From Thermoplasmatales archaeon SW_10_69_26 (GTDB lineage: Archaea > Thermoplasmatota > SW-10-69-26), in the NCBI GenBank assembly GCA_003009755.1, contig PXUB01000025.1:14205-78204 (forward strand): a DNA stretch of 64,000 nt, read 5' to 3'. The notes under the pieces are model-generated. The model searched no databases and was not told the DNA's origin. It saw only the letters and a list, made by a program, of their open reading frames with translations. Of the stretch, positions 51,017-59,842 are shown one piece after another (position 1 is the stretch's first letter; each line of letters starts with the position of its first letter). The translations under genes and the position numbers were made by a program.

Positions 51017-52045
51017 TCAGAAGTCCACGGTCTCGACGATGCCTTCCTTGATGCGGGGCACGTCGGGCATGTAGGCTTGCTCGCGAGCGAGCAGCGGGGT
51101 CTGCACGTCGGGCGCGGTGACGCGCTTGACGGGCGCCTCGAGGTGCAGCACGGCCTCGTCCATGATGCGGGCGCTGATCTCGGAGGCGATGCCGAGCGTG
51201 CGGTGGGCCTCCTGCACGACCACGCAGCGGCCGGTGTCTTCGACGCTGTCGACGATCGTCTCGCTGTCGAGCGGGGACACGGTCGGCAGGTCGATCACGG
51301 TCGCCGAGATGTCGTGCTCCTCCTCGAGTTCGGCGACGGCCTGGCGCGTGCGGTAGAGCATGTGGCCGAAGGCGACGACGGTGACGTCCTCGCCCTCCTC
51401 GAGCACCTGCGCAGGCCCGATGTCGGGCAGCTGGTCGGTGTCGACGTCCTCCTCGGGCACGGGCTCGCGGAACTTGCGGTACAGGGCCTTCGGCTCGAGG
51501 AAGACGACCGGATCCTCCGAGCGGATGCTGGCCTTGAGGTAGGCCCAGGTCTGCTGCGGGCTGCGGGGGATGACGACCGTGAGCCCGGGCGTGTGGATCC
51601 AGTACGTCTCGCGGGACTCGCTGTGGTGCTCCAGCGCGCGCACGCCGGCGCCGTAGGGCATCCGAATCGTGACGGGCACGTTCATGCCGCCCTGGGTGCG
51701 CTTGCGGAAGCGCGCCAGGTGGGATTCGATCTGGTGGAAGGCCTGGTAGCTGAACCCGCTGAACTGGAGCTCGGGCACGGGCCGCATGCCGTTGATCGCG
51801 AGGCCGACCGCGGTGCCGATGATGCCGGTCTCGGCCAGCGGCGTGTCGACGACGCGGTCCTCGCCGTACGTCTCGACGAGGCCGTCGGTGGCGCGGAAGA
51901 TGCCGCCGTCCCAGCCGACGTCCTCGCCCATGATCATGACGCGGTCGTCGCGCGCCAGCTCCTGGTCGTGGGCCTCACAGATGGCCTCGACCATCGTCAT
52001 CTCGCTCGTCTCGACGTCCTGGGTCAGCTGGGTGGCCTTAGCCAT
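51017..52045 (-). CDS. pdhB: 2-oxoacid dehydrogenase E1 component, beta subunit
   Basis: A 342-residue transketolase-like subunit: VEAICEAHDQELARDDRVMI, MGEDVGWDGGIFRATDGL, DTPLAETGIIGTAVGLAING, and the C-terminal VVQEAHRTLGIASEIS. With E1 alpha it decarboxylates pyruvate or branched-chain 2-oxoacids using thiamine diphosphate and passes the acyl group to E2 lipoamide. Substrate cannot be fixed from sequence. Its ATG (52045) overlaps the end of the alpha gene by 8 bases. No E2 or E3 gene follows, because the agmatinase gene lies convergent downstream. Confidence 0.92.
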   Translation of the reverse strand: MAKATQLTQDVETSEMTMVEAICEAHDQELARDDRVMIMGEDVGWDGGIFRATDGLVETYGEDRVVDTPLAETGIIGTAVGLAINGMRPVPELQFSGFSYQAFHQIESHLARFRKRTQGGMNVPVTIRMPYGAGVRALEHHSESRETYWIHTPGLTVVIPRSPQQTWAYLKASIRSEDPVVFLEPKALYRKFREPVPEEDVDTDQLPDIGPAQVLEEGEDVTVVAFGHMLYRTRQAVAELEEEHDISATVIDLPTVSPLDSETIVDSVEDTGRCVVVQEAHRTLGIASEISARIMDEAVLHLEAPVKRVTAPDVQTPLLAREQAYMPDVPRIKEGIVETVDF

Positions 52046-53147
52046 GGTGATCACCCCACACATCGTGGCGGTCCCAGTAGTCGGTGAACTCCTCGCGCTG
52101 CTGGGCGAGGTAGGGCGGCTCGTCGGAGTAGGCGAAGTCGAACATGTCCTCGGGGTCGCCCAGCTCCTCGGCCTTGTCCTCGAAGGTCTCGACGGCTTCG
52201 GCGATCTCTTCGGTGACCTCCTCCTCGATCGTGTCGTGGTCGCCCTCGTCGAGGACGTCCTTCTCGAGCAGGTAGGTGCGGAAGCGGTCGATGGGGTCGC
52301 GTTCGCGCCACGGCTCGACGTCCTCCTCGTCACGGTACTTGGTCGGGTCGTCGGCCGTGGTGTGAACGTTCATGCGGTAGGTGATCGCCTCGATCATCGT
52401 CGGGCCGTCGCCGGCGCGGGCGCGATCGACGGCGCGCTTGGTGGCGTGGTAGACGCCGAGGATGTCGTTGCCGTCGACCTGGATGCCCGGCATACCGTAG
52501 GCGTGGGCCTTCTGGGCCAGCGTGTCGGAGGCCGTCTGGCGCTCGCGGGGGACGCTGATCGCCCACTGGTTGTTCTGGCAGAGGAACACCGTCGGCGTCT
52601 CGAAGACGCCGGCGAAGTTCATCGCCTCGTGGAAGTCGCCCTCGCTGGTGGACCCGTCGCCGAAGTACGTGATCGTGACGCGGTCGTTGCCCTTCAGCTT
52701 GGACGCCCAGGCGATCCCGGTGGCGTGGCAGGTCTGGCTGGCGATCGGGATCGCGATCGGGGTCTGGTTCTCCTCGCCGGTGAGCTCCATGCCGTGCTCG
52801 TACCCGGCGGCGTACAGCAGATCGTCTTCGACCTCGAGACCGCGCCAGAGGTTCGCCGTGAGCTCGCGGTAGCTTTGCACGAACCAGTCGTCGTCCCGCG
52901 TGGCGTAGATGCTGCCCAGTTGGGCGGCCTCCTGGCCGTGGGAGGGCGCGAACGTGCCGATGCGCCCCTGGCGCTGGAGCTTCATCCGACGTTCGTCGAA
53001 CTTGCGGGACTTGACCATGGTCCGGTAGAGGTCGACGAGATCGCTGCTCGGGATCTGGGGTTCGAGCTCCTCGTCGACGTTCCCGTCCTGGTCGAGGATC
53101 TGGATGTACGGGATCTCGGACGGTGTGTCGACCTGTTCGATGGGCAA
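52038..53147 (-). CDS. pdhA: 2-oxoacid dehydrogenase E1 component, alpha subunit
   Basis: A 369-residue TPP-binding subunit. The thiamine diphosphate motif is ITYFGDGSTSEGDFHEAMNF to LCQNNQWAISV (near residues 160-195). HAYGMPGIQVDGNDILGVY and ITYRMNVHTTADDPTKYR (phosphorylation-loop region) follow. Closest in pattern to branched-chain/acetoin/pyruvate E1 alpha of archaea and Gram-positive bacteria. The start codon is TTG 53147, supported by a near-perfect Shine-Dalgarno GAGGTGATC at 53150-53158, which is itself part of a hairpin. First gene of a two-gene operon with pdhB. Confidence 0.93.
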   Translation of the reverse strand: MPIEQVDTPSEIPYIQILDQDGNVDEELEPQIPSSDLVDLYRTMVKSRKFDERRMKLQRQGRIGTFAPSHGQEAAQLGSIYATRDDDWFVQSYRELTANLWRGLEVEDDLLYAAGYEHGMELTGEENQTPIAIPIASQTCHATGIAWASKLKGNDRVTITYFGDGSTSEGDFHEAMNFAGVFETPTVFLCQNNQWAISVPRERQTASDTLAQKAHAYGMPGIQVDGNDILGVYHATKRAVDRARAGDGPTMIEAITYRMNVHTTADDPTKYRDEEDVEPWRERDPIDRFRTYLLEKDVLDEGDHDTIEEEVTEEIAEAVETFEDKAEELGDPEDMFDFAYSDEPPYLAQQREEFTDYWDRHDVWGDHHG

Positions 53148-53325
53148 ACGATCACCTCAGTGATCGGGAACGGGTTCCTGGGCGGCCCCCTGCTCCTCGT
53201 CGGCGGGTGCGCGTCGTCCGTCCCTGGGGCTCCATCGGCTCCACCTCGTCGAACGTCCGCGAGCAGGCGCGGGGCCGCCTCACAGGTACCCGACCGTCGA
53301 TGGGGCTGGGGTAGAAAAACCCTCC
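53148..53325 (-). promoter_or_regulatory. Leader of the pdhAB operon with SD-embedding hairpin
   Basis: Directly before the TTG start, CGATCAC (53149-53155) and GTGATCG (53160-53166) form a perfect 7-bp stem with a 4-base loop. The Shine-Dalgarno GAGGTGATC occupies the loop and the start-proximal arm. A TATA-like TTTTTCTA on the minus strand lies near 53310-53320, which would give an unusually long leader of about 140 nt for this genome. The hairpin could regulate translation. Confidence 0.45.
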
Positions 53326-53343
53326 CGTCCGTTGAGGCCCGCG

Positions 53344-53589
53344 TCAGGCCGTCCCGGTCGGGGCCGAGGTCATCGGGGCCGAGTCGCCGTGCACCTTCTC
53401 CCAGAAGTAGTAGGAGCCGACCGCCATCAGGACCGCCAGCGTCAACGAGCCGATCCGTCGCCGCATGATCAGCGGGAACGCGAGACCGAGCCCGATCCCG
53501 ATCGCCTTGAACGGCTCGCCTTCGGAGATCCGCTCGCCCACGGTGAGCCCCGTGGCCATCGCGTCGAGGCCGCGCATGAGGGCCTTCAT
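53344..53589 (-). CDS. Small membrane protein, unknown
   Basis: An 81-residue protein with two hydrophobic helices (FKAIGIGLGLAFPLIM and IGSLTLAVLMAVGSYYFW) after a short amphipathic start (MKALMRGLDAMATGLTVG). No family recognised. It ends about 200 bases upstream of pdhA on the same strand. ATG 53589 gives the sensible N-terminus; upstream sequence in the frame is non-coding. Confidence 0.55.
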   Translation of the reverse strand: MKALMRGLDAMATGLTVGERISEGEPFKAIGIGLGLAFPLIMRRRIGSLTLAVLMAVGSYYFWEKVHGDSAPMTSAPTGTA

Positions 53590-53645
53590 ACACGATCGAA
53601 TAGGCGTTGCCTCAGCCAAAAAACCCCCACAAGGCGAGCCTGCGG

Positions 53646-53903
53646 TCAGGCCGTCGGCGGCCACGCGGCGTACGTCGTGGTCGAGCCTCGCCGGCCCAGG
53701 GTCTCCACCTGGAAGCTCGTCAGCCCGTCGCGCACCTCGGTCTCGGGGAGATCGGTCACGACGAGGAACATCCACCGCGAGCTGCGTCGGGCCGAGCCCC
53801 GTCGTCGAGGCACGGCGAAGCACTCCACGCGGGCCTGCTCGGCGCCGGCTCCCAGCGAGAACTCGATGCTGGCCGCCCGTTCCTTGGCCGTGATCGCGTC
53901 CAT
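53646..53903 (-). CDS. Small hypothetical protein
   Basis: An 85-residue frame from ATG 53903: MDAITAKERAASIEFSLGAG, then ARVECFAVPRRRG, RWMFLVVTDLPETEVRDGLT and SFQVETLGRRGSTTTYAAWP. It reads like a small alpha/beta protein with alternating strands, but is Arg-rich in the middle. No family recognised. On the same strand as the small membrane gene 56 bases downstream. Confidence 0.45.
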   Translation of the reverse strand: MDAITAKERAASIEFSLGAGAEQARVECFAVPRRRGSARRSSRWMFLVVTDLPETEVRDGLTSFQVETLGRRGSTTTYAAWPPTA

Positions 53904-54096
53904 CGTCCACGATGGGGACCCCGATCGGTTGTCAATCCCCACCCGGGAGGGGGGTGACCGAACGATCCGGGCTCGTGGCGGGGTAGCATGGGTCGAAACC
54001 GTCGGCCGTGGTGTTTCGGCAGTGGTCGAGACCCGAACGAGAACAGCTAAGTGTCCGCCGGCAGACGGTGGTTCTCCGATGGCGCCTGTCGGAACC

Positions 54097-54660
54097 ATGA
54101 CGGGAGCAAGCACCTCGATGGTGGTCACCTGGCTCGAGGAGCGCCAGGGCTCCCGGTCCGTGGACGCGCTGTTCGACCGTTTGGACGAGCATCGCGGCCG
54201 CGAGGTGTCCCGCCAGGGCGTCCACTCGGCCTCCGAGATCGAGTACGACCTCCACACCGCGATCCTGGAGGAGGTCGCCGACATCGCCGACGCCGACGAC
54301 GACCTGCTGCGGGAGATCGGTCGCGACGGCGCCGACAACATCGAGCAGGTCATCCCGGGGGCCGGCACGATCCTCAAGCTGGCCAACCCCCAACGCCTGC
54401 TGAACCGCGCCCGCACGCTTTGGGGAACCTACGCCGACTTCGGCGACGTCGAGGTGCTGGCGATGGACGACGGGAACGCGACGCTGCGGATCTACGGGTT
54501 CCCGAAACACGATCACTTCTGCCGTACGCTGGAGGGCCTGTTCGAGGGCCTCGTCGAGCGCGCCGGCGGCGAGGACGTCGAGGTGCGCGAGATCGAGCAC
54601 GACGTCGAGCGCGGCTGCGTGTTCGAGGGCACCTGGACCGACGATTCCGGGTTCTTCTGA
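54097..54660 (+). CDS. V4R/haem-NO-binding-like ligand-binding protein
   Basis: A 187-residue soluble protein. After an N-terminal helical part (VTWLEERQGSRSVDALFDRL) come ILKLANPQRLLNRARTLWGT, YADFGDVEVLAMDDGNATLR, HDHFCRTLEGLFEGLVE and CVFEGTWTDDSGF. The order helix R.....W..Y...G.., C....EG....L... and a final C.F...W fits the V4R/TIGR02265 group of small-molecule-binding domains. Ligand unknown. Start ATG 54097, with ATG 54118 as an alternative. Confidence 0.5.
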   Translation: MTGASTSMVVTWLEERQGSRSVDALFDRLDEHRGREVSRQGVHSASEIEYDLHTAILEEVADIADADDDLLREIGRDGADNIEQVIPGAGTILKLANPQRLLNRARTLWGTYADFGDVEVLAMDDGNATLRIYGFPKHDHFCRTLEGLFEGLVERAGGEDVEVREIEHDVERGCVFEGTWTDDSGFF

Positions 54661-54689
54661 GACCGGCCCCTGTCGGACCACCGGTTGGC

Positions 54690-54696
54690 CTATAAG
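54690..54696 (+). promoter_or_regulatory. TATA-like box of the ABC1/UbiB gene
   Basis: CTATAAG is centred about 31 nt before ATG 54724, implying a leader of only a few bases. Confidence 0.55.
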
Positions 54697-54723
54697 CCCC
54701 GGCTTGTTTGCCGGTCGTGGTTC

Positions 54724-56460
54724 ATGCGGGGAGCGGACGGATCTGACACGGGCGAGTCAGCCGACCAGATCCCCGACCACCTGTCCGCCTCCCGGGCTGA
54801 GGCGCAGACGCGCGAGGCGGGCGAGGAGACCGAACCGGTCTCCAAGATCCAGCGCACGGTCGAGATCCTGCGCACGCTGCAGGACCACAACTTCTTCCAG
54901 CTGATCAAGGAGCTCAGCCAGGCCGAGCGCGAGCGCGGCGTGCGCGGGACGGAGCTGCGCGTCCCGGCGGGGGTGCCCGAGCGCATGCGGCGGTTGCTCG
55001 AGGATCTGGGTCCAACGTTCATCAAGCTCGGACAGCTGATGGGCACCCGGCCCGACCTCGTCCCGAAGGCCTTCGCCGACGAGTTCCGCCACCTGTACGA
55101 CAAGACGAAGCCGACCCCGTACCGGCAGATCAAGCGCGTCGTCGAGGACGAGCTCGATCGCCCGATCGACGACGTCTTCGCCACCTTCGAGCGGGAACCG
55201 GTCGCCAGCGCCTCGATCGGTCAGGTGCACTTCGCGGAGCTGCAGAACGGCGACCGGGTCGCGGTCAAGGTCCAGCACCCCGGCATCCACGAGCGCGTGG
55301 CCCGGGACTTCGAGATCCTGGAACCGATCGTGAGCTTCGTCGAGCGCGTGTTCGCCGGCTCCCGCATCTGGCAGCCCCAGGCCCACCTCGAAGAGATGCG
55401 CGTGATGCTGGGCAAGGAGCTGGACTACACCTACGAGGCCCGCAACCACCAGCGCGTCTTCGAGAACTTCGAGGACGATCCCAACGTCAAGATCCCCGAG
55501 ATCCACTGGGAGCACTCCGGCCGGCGGGTGCTCACGCTCGAGTACGTCGACGGGATCAAGCTCGAGGATCTCGACGAGGGCGCGATCCCGTCCCTGGACG
55601 GCGAGAGCGTGGCCGAGGTGCTCACCACCTCGATGGCGGAGATGATCTTCGACCACCGGCTGTTCCACGCCGACCCCTCGCCCGGCAACGTGTTGATCCT
55701 CGACTCGAACACGATCGCCTACCTCGACTTCGGGGCCGTCGGGTACGTCCCCCGCCGCCGCGCCGAGCGCGTGCTCGGCCTGCTCGTCGGCTTCCAGCGC
55801 GACGACCTGGAGATGGTGGCCCAGAACCTCATCGATCTGTGCAACAAGGTCGGCCCCTTCGAGCCCGGCCCGTTCAAGAACGACCTCGAGCAGATCATGG
55901 AGTTCCACGACCGCGAGCGCGCTTCGCCGGGCAACCCCGAGATGCTGGACATGATCATCGACACGGCCGAGGACCACAACCTCCGCCTGCCGCCGGACTT
56001 CATGCTCATCACGCGCTCCCTGTTCCAGTTCGAGGGCATGTGCCGCCGGCTGGACCCCAACTACGAGCTGATCGAGACGCTGGGGCCCTACATCCAGCAG
56101 CGCCTGTTCGAGCGCTACCTGTCCCCCGAACGGCAGAAGGACGCCCTCATCGACATCGGGATCCAGGGCGCCGAGCTCGTGAAGAACGCGCCCGGCCGCA
56201 TCAACACGATCTTGCGCAAGCTCGAGCAGGACGAGCTCAGCGTCAACGTGGAGCTGGGCGGCCTCGATGCCTACCAGGAGCACCAGCGCGGCAACGTGCT
56301 GCGCGCCAGCTTGGCCGCCATCACGGCGTCGCTGCTCTTGGCCGTCGCGTTGATCATGGCGCTGGGACGCAGCGGCGAGCTGGGTCGGTTCGCGCTCGTG
56401 GCCGCGATGCTGGTCTTGACCTGGATCTTCGTGATGATCTGGCTCGAGCCCGACGAGTGA
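54724..56460 (+). CDS. ABC1/UbiB/AarF-type atypical kinase
   Basis: A 578-residue protein. The UbiB signature KxGQ is in LGPTFIKLGQLMGTRPDLVP near residue 93. The kinase-like core shows ASASIGQVHFAELQNGDRVA (the Ala-rich replacement of the P-loop), VAVKVQHPGIHERV (Lys), FHADPSPGNVLIL (catalytic Asp) and LDFGAVGYVP (metal Asp). Two membrane helices end the protein (ASLAAITASLLLAVALIMAL, FALVAAMLVLTWIFVMIW). Such ATPases support isoprenoid-quinone or other lipid biosynthesis at the membrane. The start is preceded by a TATA-like box at 54690. Confidence 0.92.
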   Translation: MRGADGSDTGESADQIPDHLSASRAEAQTREAGEETEPVSKIQRTVEILRTLQDHNFFQLIKELSQAERERGVRGTELRVPAGVPERMRRLLEDLGPTFIKLGQLMGTRPDLVPKAFADEFRHLYDKTKPTPYRQIKRVVEDELDRPIDDVFATFEREPVASASIGQVHFAELQNGDRVAVKVQHPGIHERVARDFEILEPIVSFVERVFAGSRIWQPQAHLEEMRVMLGKELDYTYEARNHQRVFENFEDDPNVKIPEIHWEHSGRRVLTLEYVDGIKLEDLDEGAIPSLDGESVAEVLTTSMAEMIFDHRLFHADPSPGNVLILDSNTIAYLDFGAVGYVPRRRAERVLGLLVGFQRDDLEMVAQNLIDLCNKVGPFEPGPFKNDLEQIMEFHDRERASPGNPEMLDMIIDTAEDHNLRLPPDFMLITRSLFQFEGMCRRLDPNYELIETLGPYIQQRLFERYLSPERQKDALIDIGIQGAELVKNAPGRINTILRKLEQDELSVNVELGGLDAYQEHQRGNVLRASLAAITASLLLAVALIMALGRSGELGRFALVAAMLVLTWIFVMIWLEPDE

Positions 56461-56463
56461 GGC

Positions 56464-57414
56464 TCACCTGGCGTGGGCGCGCAGGTCGTAGGCGACCTCC
56501 TCGCCCTCGCCCGGCTCGTCGAGGCCGACGTCGACCGTGAGGTTGCCCTCCTCGAGGCCGTCCCAGCGGGCTTGGAACCGCTCGGCGCTGTGCTGGCTGG
56601 CCGCAGGCGGCCCGATCGAGGTCCCCTCGCGGGTGAGGTGGGCCGACAAGCGGGCCTGATCGGAGCCGTTCCACGACAGCTCGAGGGCCAAGCTTTTCCC
56701 GTCCTCGGGCACGGTGACCTCGTGCGTGGCGTTGGGCTGGCCGGCCGAAAGCTGGCCCTCGAACGTCTCCGTGCGCGGGCTCGTCTGCGCCTGGGTCCGG
56801 TTGGCGACCTCGCCCGTGCGAGCGTCCACGAACCGCGTCTCCTGGGCGCCCTGGCCGTGGCTGGAGGCGCGCACCTGCCAGCGTGGCCCCTCGCTCGTGC
56901 CGCCGAGCGTGTAGAAGACGGCCGCGTCGCTGGCCGCCACGATGCGATCGGCCGCCTCGCTGTCGTCGAGCAGCCGTTGCACGGCGTCGGTGCTGTCGAT
57001 CGAGACGTTGCCGACCGGCTGGGCGCCGGGCCCGGCCGGTTGGGCGCCCTCGTCCATCCAGGCGACCTCGTCGGCACTGACGCGCACCGATCGCGTCTCG
57101 TTGCCCGCGATGAACACCATCACCCACTGGGGGGCGCGCCCGTCGCCGGGCAGCGGGTCGGCGTGCAGCGGGAACGACTCGCGCTGGTCCCCGGTCCGCT
57201 CGCGCTGCATGGCCGGGCTGTCCTCGCCGCCCTCGAACCCGGAGAGCACGAGCAGCTCGGCTTCGTCTTGCCAGTCCCTCACCGTGGGTTCGGCGCTCTC
57301 GAGGGCCTCGCGAGCCGACAACGGCTCGGGCGCAGCGTCCGATTCGCTTGCGCACCCGGCGAGGCCGACGGTGACGACGAGCAGGGCCAGCCCGGCAGCG
57401 ACGGTCGCGCGCAT
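56464..57414 (-). CDS. Lipoprotein, unknown
   Basis: A 316-residue lipoprotein with signal MRATVAAGLALLVVTVGLAG followed by the lipobox Cys. The mature part contains beta-strand-rich segments (PQWVMVFIAGNETRSVRVSA, DAAVFYTLGGTSEGPRWQVR, KSLALELSWNGSDQARLSAH) and several N-glycosylation sites. No family recognised. Start ATG 57414; divergent from the next lipoprotein gene. Confidence 0.7.
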   Translation of the reverse strand: MRATVAAGLALLVVTVGLAGCASESDAAPEPLSAREALESAEPTVRDWQDEAELLVLSGFEGGEDSPAMQRERTGDQRESFPLHADPLPGDGRAPQWVMVFIAGNETRSVRVSADEVAWMDEGAQPAGPGAQPVGNVSIDSTDAVQRLLDDSEAADRIVAASDAAVFYTLGGTSEGPRWQVRASSHGQGAQETRFVDARTGEVANRTQAQTSPRTETFEGQLSAGQPNATHEVTVPEDGKSLALELSWNGSDQARLSAHLTREGTSIGPPAASQHSAERFQARWDGLEEGNLTVDVGLDEPGEGEEVAYDLRAHAR

Positions 57415-57504
57415 CGAGCAGGCGCACCGCGCGGGTGGGCTTGGGTCTTTCGCCCCCGGCCTCGTCACGGGCTAGGTTGAAGACCGCGGGCGCGATGGAG
57501 ACGC

Positions 57505-58473
57505 GTGCACCGGCGTCTCGTCCTCGCGCTCGCACTCCTGCTCGCCCCCGTCGCCGGCTGCCTCGGCGGCGACGGGACCGATGCCGCCACCGACGGGACG
57601 GAGGAGGACACGGCCGAGGACGACACCGAGGGGTTGAGGGTGCCCGGGTGGTCGCTGGGGGACCACTGGACCTACCGGACCGGCGACGGCGAGGAGCAGA
57701 CGTGGGCCGTGACCCGGGATGCGGGGAGCGACTGGATCGTGGACACCGACAGCCGGGATGCCGCGTTCTTCGACGCCCGCTCCGACGTGAGCTTCTTCGG
57801 CGAGCGCCGGAAGGCGGATCTGGCCGGCAGCCAAGGGGATGCGAACGTTCGCTTCTTCGACTGGCCGCTCGTCGAGGACAAGACCTGGACGACGACCTGG
57901 GACGGCGTCGAGCGGGAGATCACGGTCGACCGCATCGAGGACGGCACCGCCTACCTCACCGCCCGCCAGAACGACCGGGTGGCCGTCGAGTACACCTACG
58001 ACAGCGAGGCCGGCAACTTCGGGACCTACACGTTCCTCGACGAGAACGGGACCGAGGTGTTCACCGCCGAGCTGGCGGCCAGCGGCGCCGACTACGGGGG
58101 CACGCTCGTCCGCTGGGACCTGACGACGGCCCTCGAGCGCGCCGGCGGCTTCGGCGCCGAACCGGAGAGCTTCGGGTTCGGCTTCGACGTGCCCGAGAAC
58201 GCGAGCGACATCTGGCTGGCCATGGCGATCGATTGCCCCAGCGGCAGCTACGATTTCGGGTTCGAGTCCAGCGACGAGACCGGAGGCGGCTCGTCCTACG
58301 GCGCCTCGGACACGTGCCCGGCGGAGGCCGACGTGGCCGGGCCGGTCGTCGAGGATCCCGCCCCCGGCGAGTACCGCGGCGGGTTCACCGGGACCTCGCC
58401 CGAGGCCGAGGGGACCTACAGCTTCACGGTGTACGTGCGCACCCTCGTCGAGATCACCGTCGGCGACGGTTGA
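57505..58473 (+). CDS. Lipoprotein, unknown beta-rich
   Basis: A 322-residue lipoprotein from GTG 57505: signal HRRLVLALALLLAPVAG with lipobox Cys, then an Asp/Glu/Thr-rich linker. A first beta-domain begins RVPGWSLGDHWTYRTGDGEE, a start common in archaeal secreted proteins (PGW..GD.W.Y). A second beta-domain lies near the end (PGEYRGGFTGTSPEAEGTYS). Two Cys (DCPSGS, DTCPAE) may form a disulphide. No enzymatic motif is visible. Confidence 0.72.
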   Translation: MHRRLVLALALLLAPVAGCLGGDGTDAATDGTEEDTAEDDTEGLRVPGWSLGDHWTYRTGDGEEQTWAVTRDAGSDWIVDTDSRDAAFFDARSDVSFFGERRKADLAGSQGDANVRFFDWPLVEDKTWTTTWDGVEREITVDRIEDGTAYLTARQNDRVAVEYTYDSEAGNFGTYTFLDENGTEVFTAELAASGADYGGTLVRWDLTTALERAGGFGAEPESFGFGFDVPENASDIWLAMAIDCPSGSYDFGFESSDETGGGSSYGASDTCPAEADVAGPVVEDPAPGEYRGGFTGTSPEAEGTYSFTVYVRTLVEITVGDG

Positions 58474-58561
58474 CCTGTCGACCGTCGGGGTGTGCCTGAG
58501 CGCCAGTGACAGGCGGGGGTTTTCGCTTGCGGTCGAGCACGTCCATCGTGGAGGCTCTCGC

Positions 58562-59842
58562 TTGGCGATCGACCGCGCCGGACCGCTTGCGGCTTGGGCT
58601 TTGGTGCTCGTCCTCGCCACCGTCGCCGCGACAGCGGTCGCCGACCCCCGCGTCGAGGAGCCTCTGGGACCGCCCTCCGTGCCGACGATGGCCTCGCTCG
58701 GGGACCCCCTCGCGGCCGCGCTCCACGCCGACCTGGGGTCGACGGCAAAGGCGACGCCCGCCGAGCCGACCCCGGCAAGCGACTGCAAGCCCCACCCTCC
58801 GATCGAGATCACCGAGGACCGGGGATCTCGCGGGTTCGTCTCGACGCTGCCGGCCGGCGGAGAGACGCTGCATCGGCCCGGAAGCGGGGTCGTGGCCGGC
58901 AACGGCACCGCCGAGAACCCCTACACGATCGAGGGCTGGTGCATCGTGCCGACGGTTCGCCCCGCCGAGGGCCCACCGGTGCCTCGCCGTTCCGGCATCA
59001 CGATCGAGGCCACCAGCGCCCACGTCGTGATCCGCGACACCGTGATCGACGGACGACCGGGCGGTGGGACCGCCCCCGACGACCATCGCCAACCGGTCGG
59101 GATCGAGATCGCGGACGCCGCGAACGTCACGATCGAGGGCAACGAGATCGTGCACAACCGCCGGAACGTGCGCGTCCTCGAGGCCGACGGCGTCCACGTC
59201 GCGGGGAACACGATCGCCGACGGAGACCAGGGGATCCACGTCGCCGCATCGACCGGCGCGACGATCGCGAGCAACGCGATCCGCGGCCACGACCGTGGCA
59301 TCCACCTCGCGGACGCCGGGCGCGCCGTCGTCGAGGCCAACACGCTCGCGGCGAACGAGGACGCCCTCTATGCGGTCTCGTCGCCGCAGCCCCGGATCGT
59401 GGGGAACGCGATCGAGGGCAACGCCGACGGGATCGACCTCCGCCACGTAGCCTCGGCGCACATCGCCCGCAACCGGATCGTGGACAACAGCTTCGACGGC
59501 GTCGAGCTGTACCGATCCGACGACGCTCGCCTGCAGGACAACGTGATCGAGCGGAACGTGGTCGGCGTGCTCGCGGTCCGCTCCTCGCCGGTCCAGCTCG
59601 CGCACAACAACGTGGTATCCAACGCGAACGCCGGGCTGTCCGCCTGGATGGACGCCCACGTGAACGCGACCCGCAACTGGTGGGGCCACGCCTCGGGACC
59701 CACCGGCGACGTGCGCGATGCCTGCACGGGCGATCCGATCGACGGCGAGGGGGGACAGATCTCGACCCTGTCCGGTGGCGAGGCCTGCCTGCGCCCCTGG
59801 CGAACGAGCCCGAACCCGGCCGCCGGTCCCCCGTCGCGTTAG
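58562..59842 (+). CDS. Secreted parallel beta-helix protein (NosD-like)
   Basis: About 426 residues. A signal (LAAWALVLVLATVAATAVA) is followed by a linker and the module DCKPHPPIEITEDRGSRGF with PGSGVVAGNGTAENPYTIEG, shared with the protein at 10812-14168, then about ten NosD-type repeats (NVTIEGNEIVHNRRNVRVLE, GIHLADAGRAVVEANTLAAN) and the closing NWWGHASGPTGDV. Probably a secreted carbohydrate-active or binding protein. TTG 58562 is chosen because GGAGG lies 8 nt upstream and the signal follows directly; a GTG at 58490 is further from any signal. Its stop overlaps the convergent gene by 4 bases. Confidence 0.82.
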   Translation: MAIDRAGPLAAWALVLVLATVAATAVADPRVEEPLGPPSVPTMASLGDPLAAALHADLGSTAKATPAEPTPASDCKPHPPIEITEDRGSRGFVSTLPAGGETLHRPGSGVVAGNGTAENPYTIEGWCIVPTVRPAEGPPVPRRSGITIEATSAHVVIRDTVIDGRPGGGTAPDDHRQPVGIEIADAANVTIEGNEIVHNRRNVRVLEADGVHVAGNTIADGDQGIHVAASTGATIASNAIRGHDRGIHLADAGRAVVEANTLAANEDALYAVSSPQPRIVGNAIEGNADGIDLRHVASAHIARNRIVDNSFDGVELYRSDDARLQDNVIERNVVGVLAVRSSPVQLAHNNVVSNANAGLSAWMDAHVNATRNWWGHASGPTGDVRDACTGDPIDGEGGQISTLSGGEACLRPWRTSPNPAAGPPSR

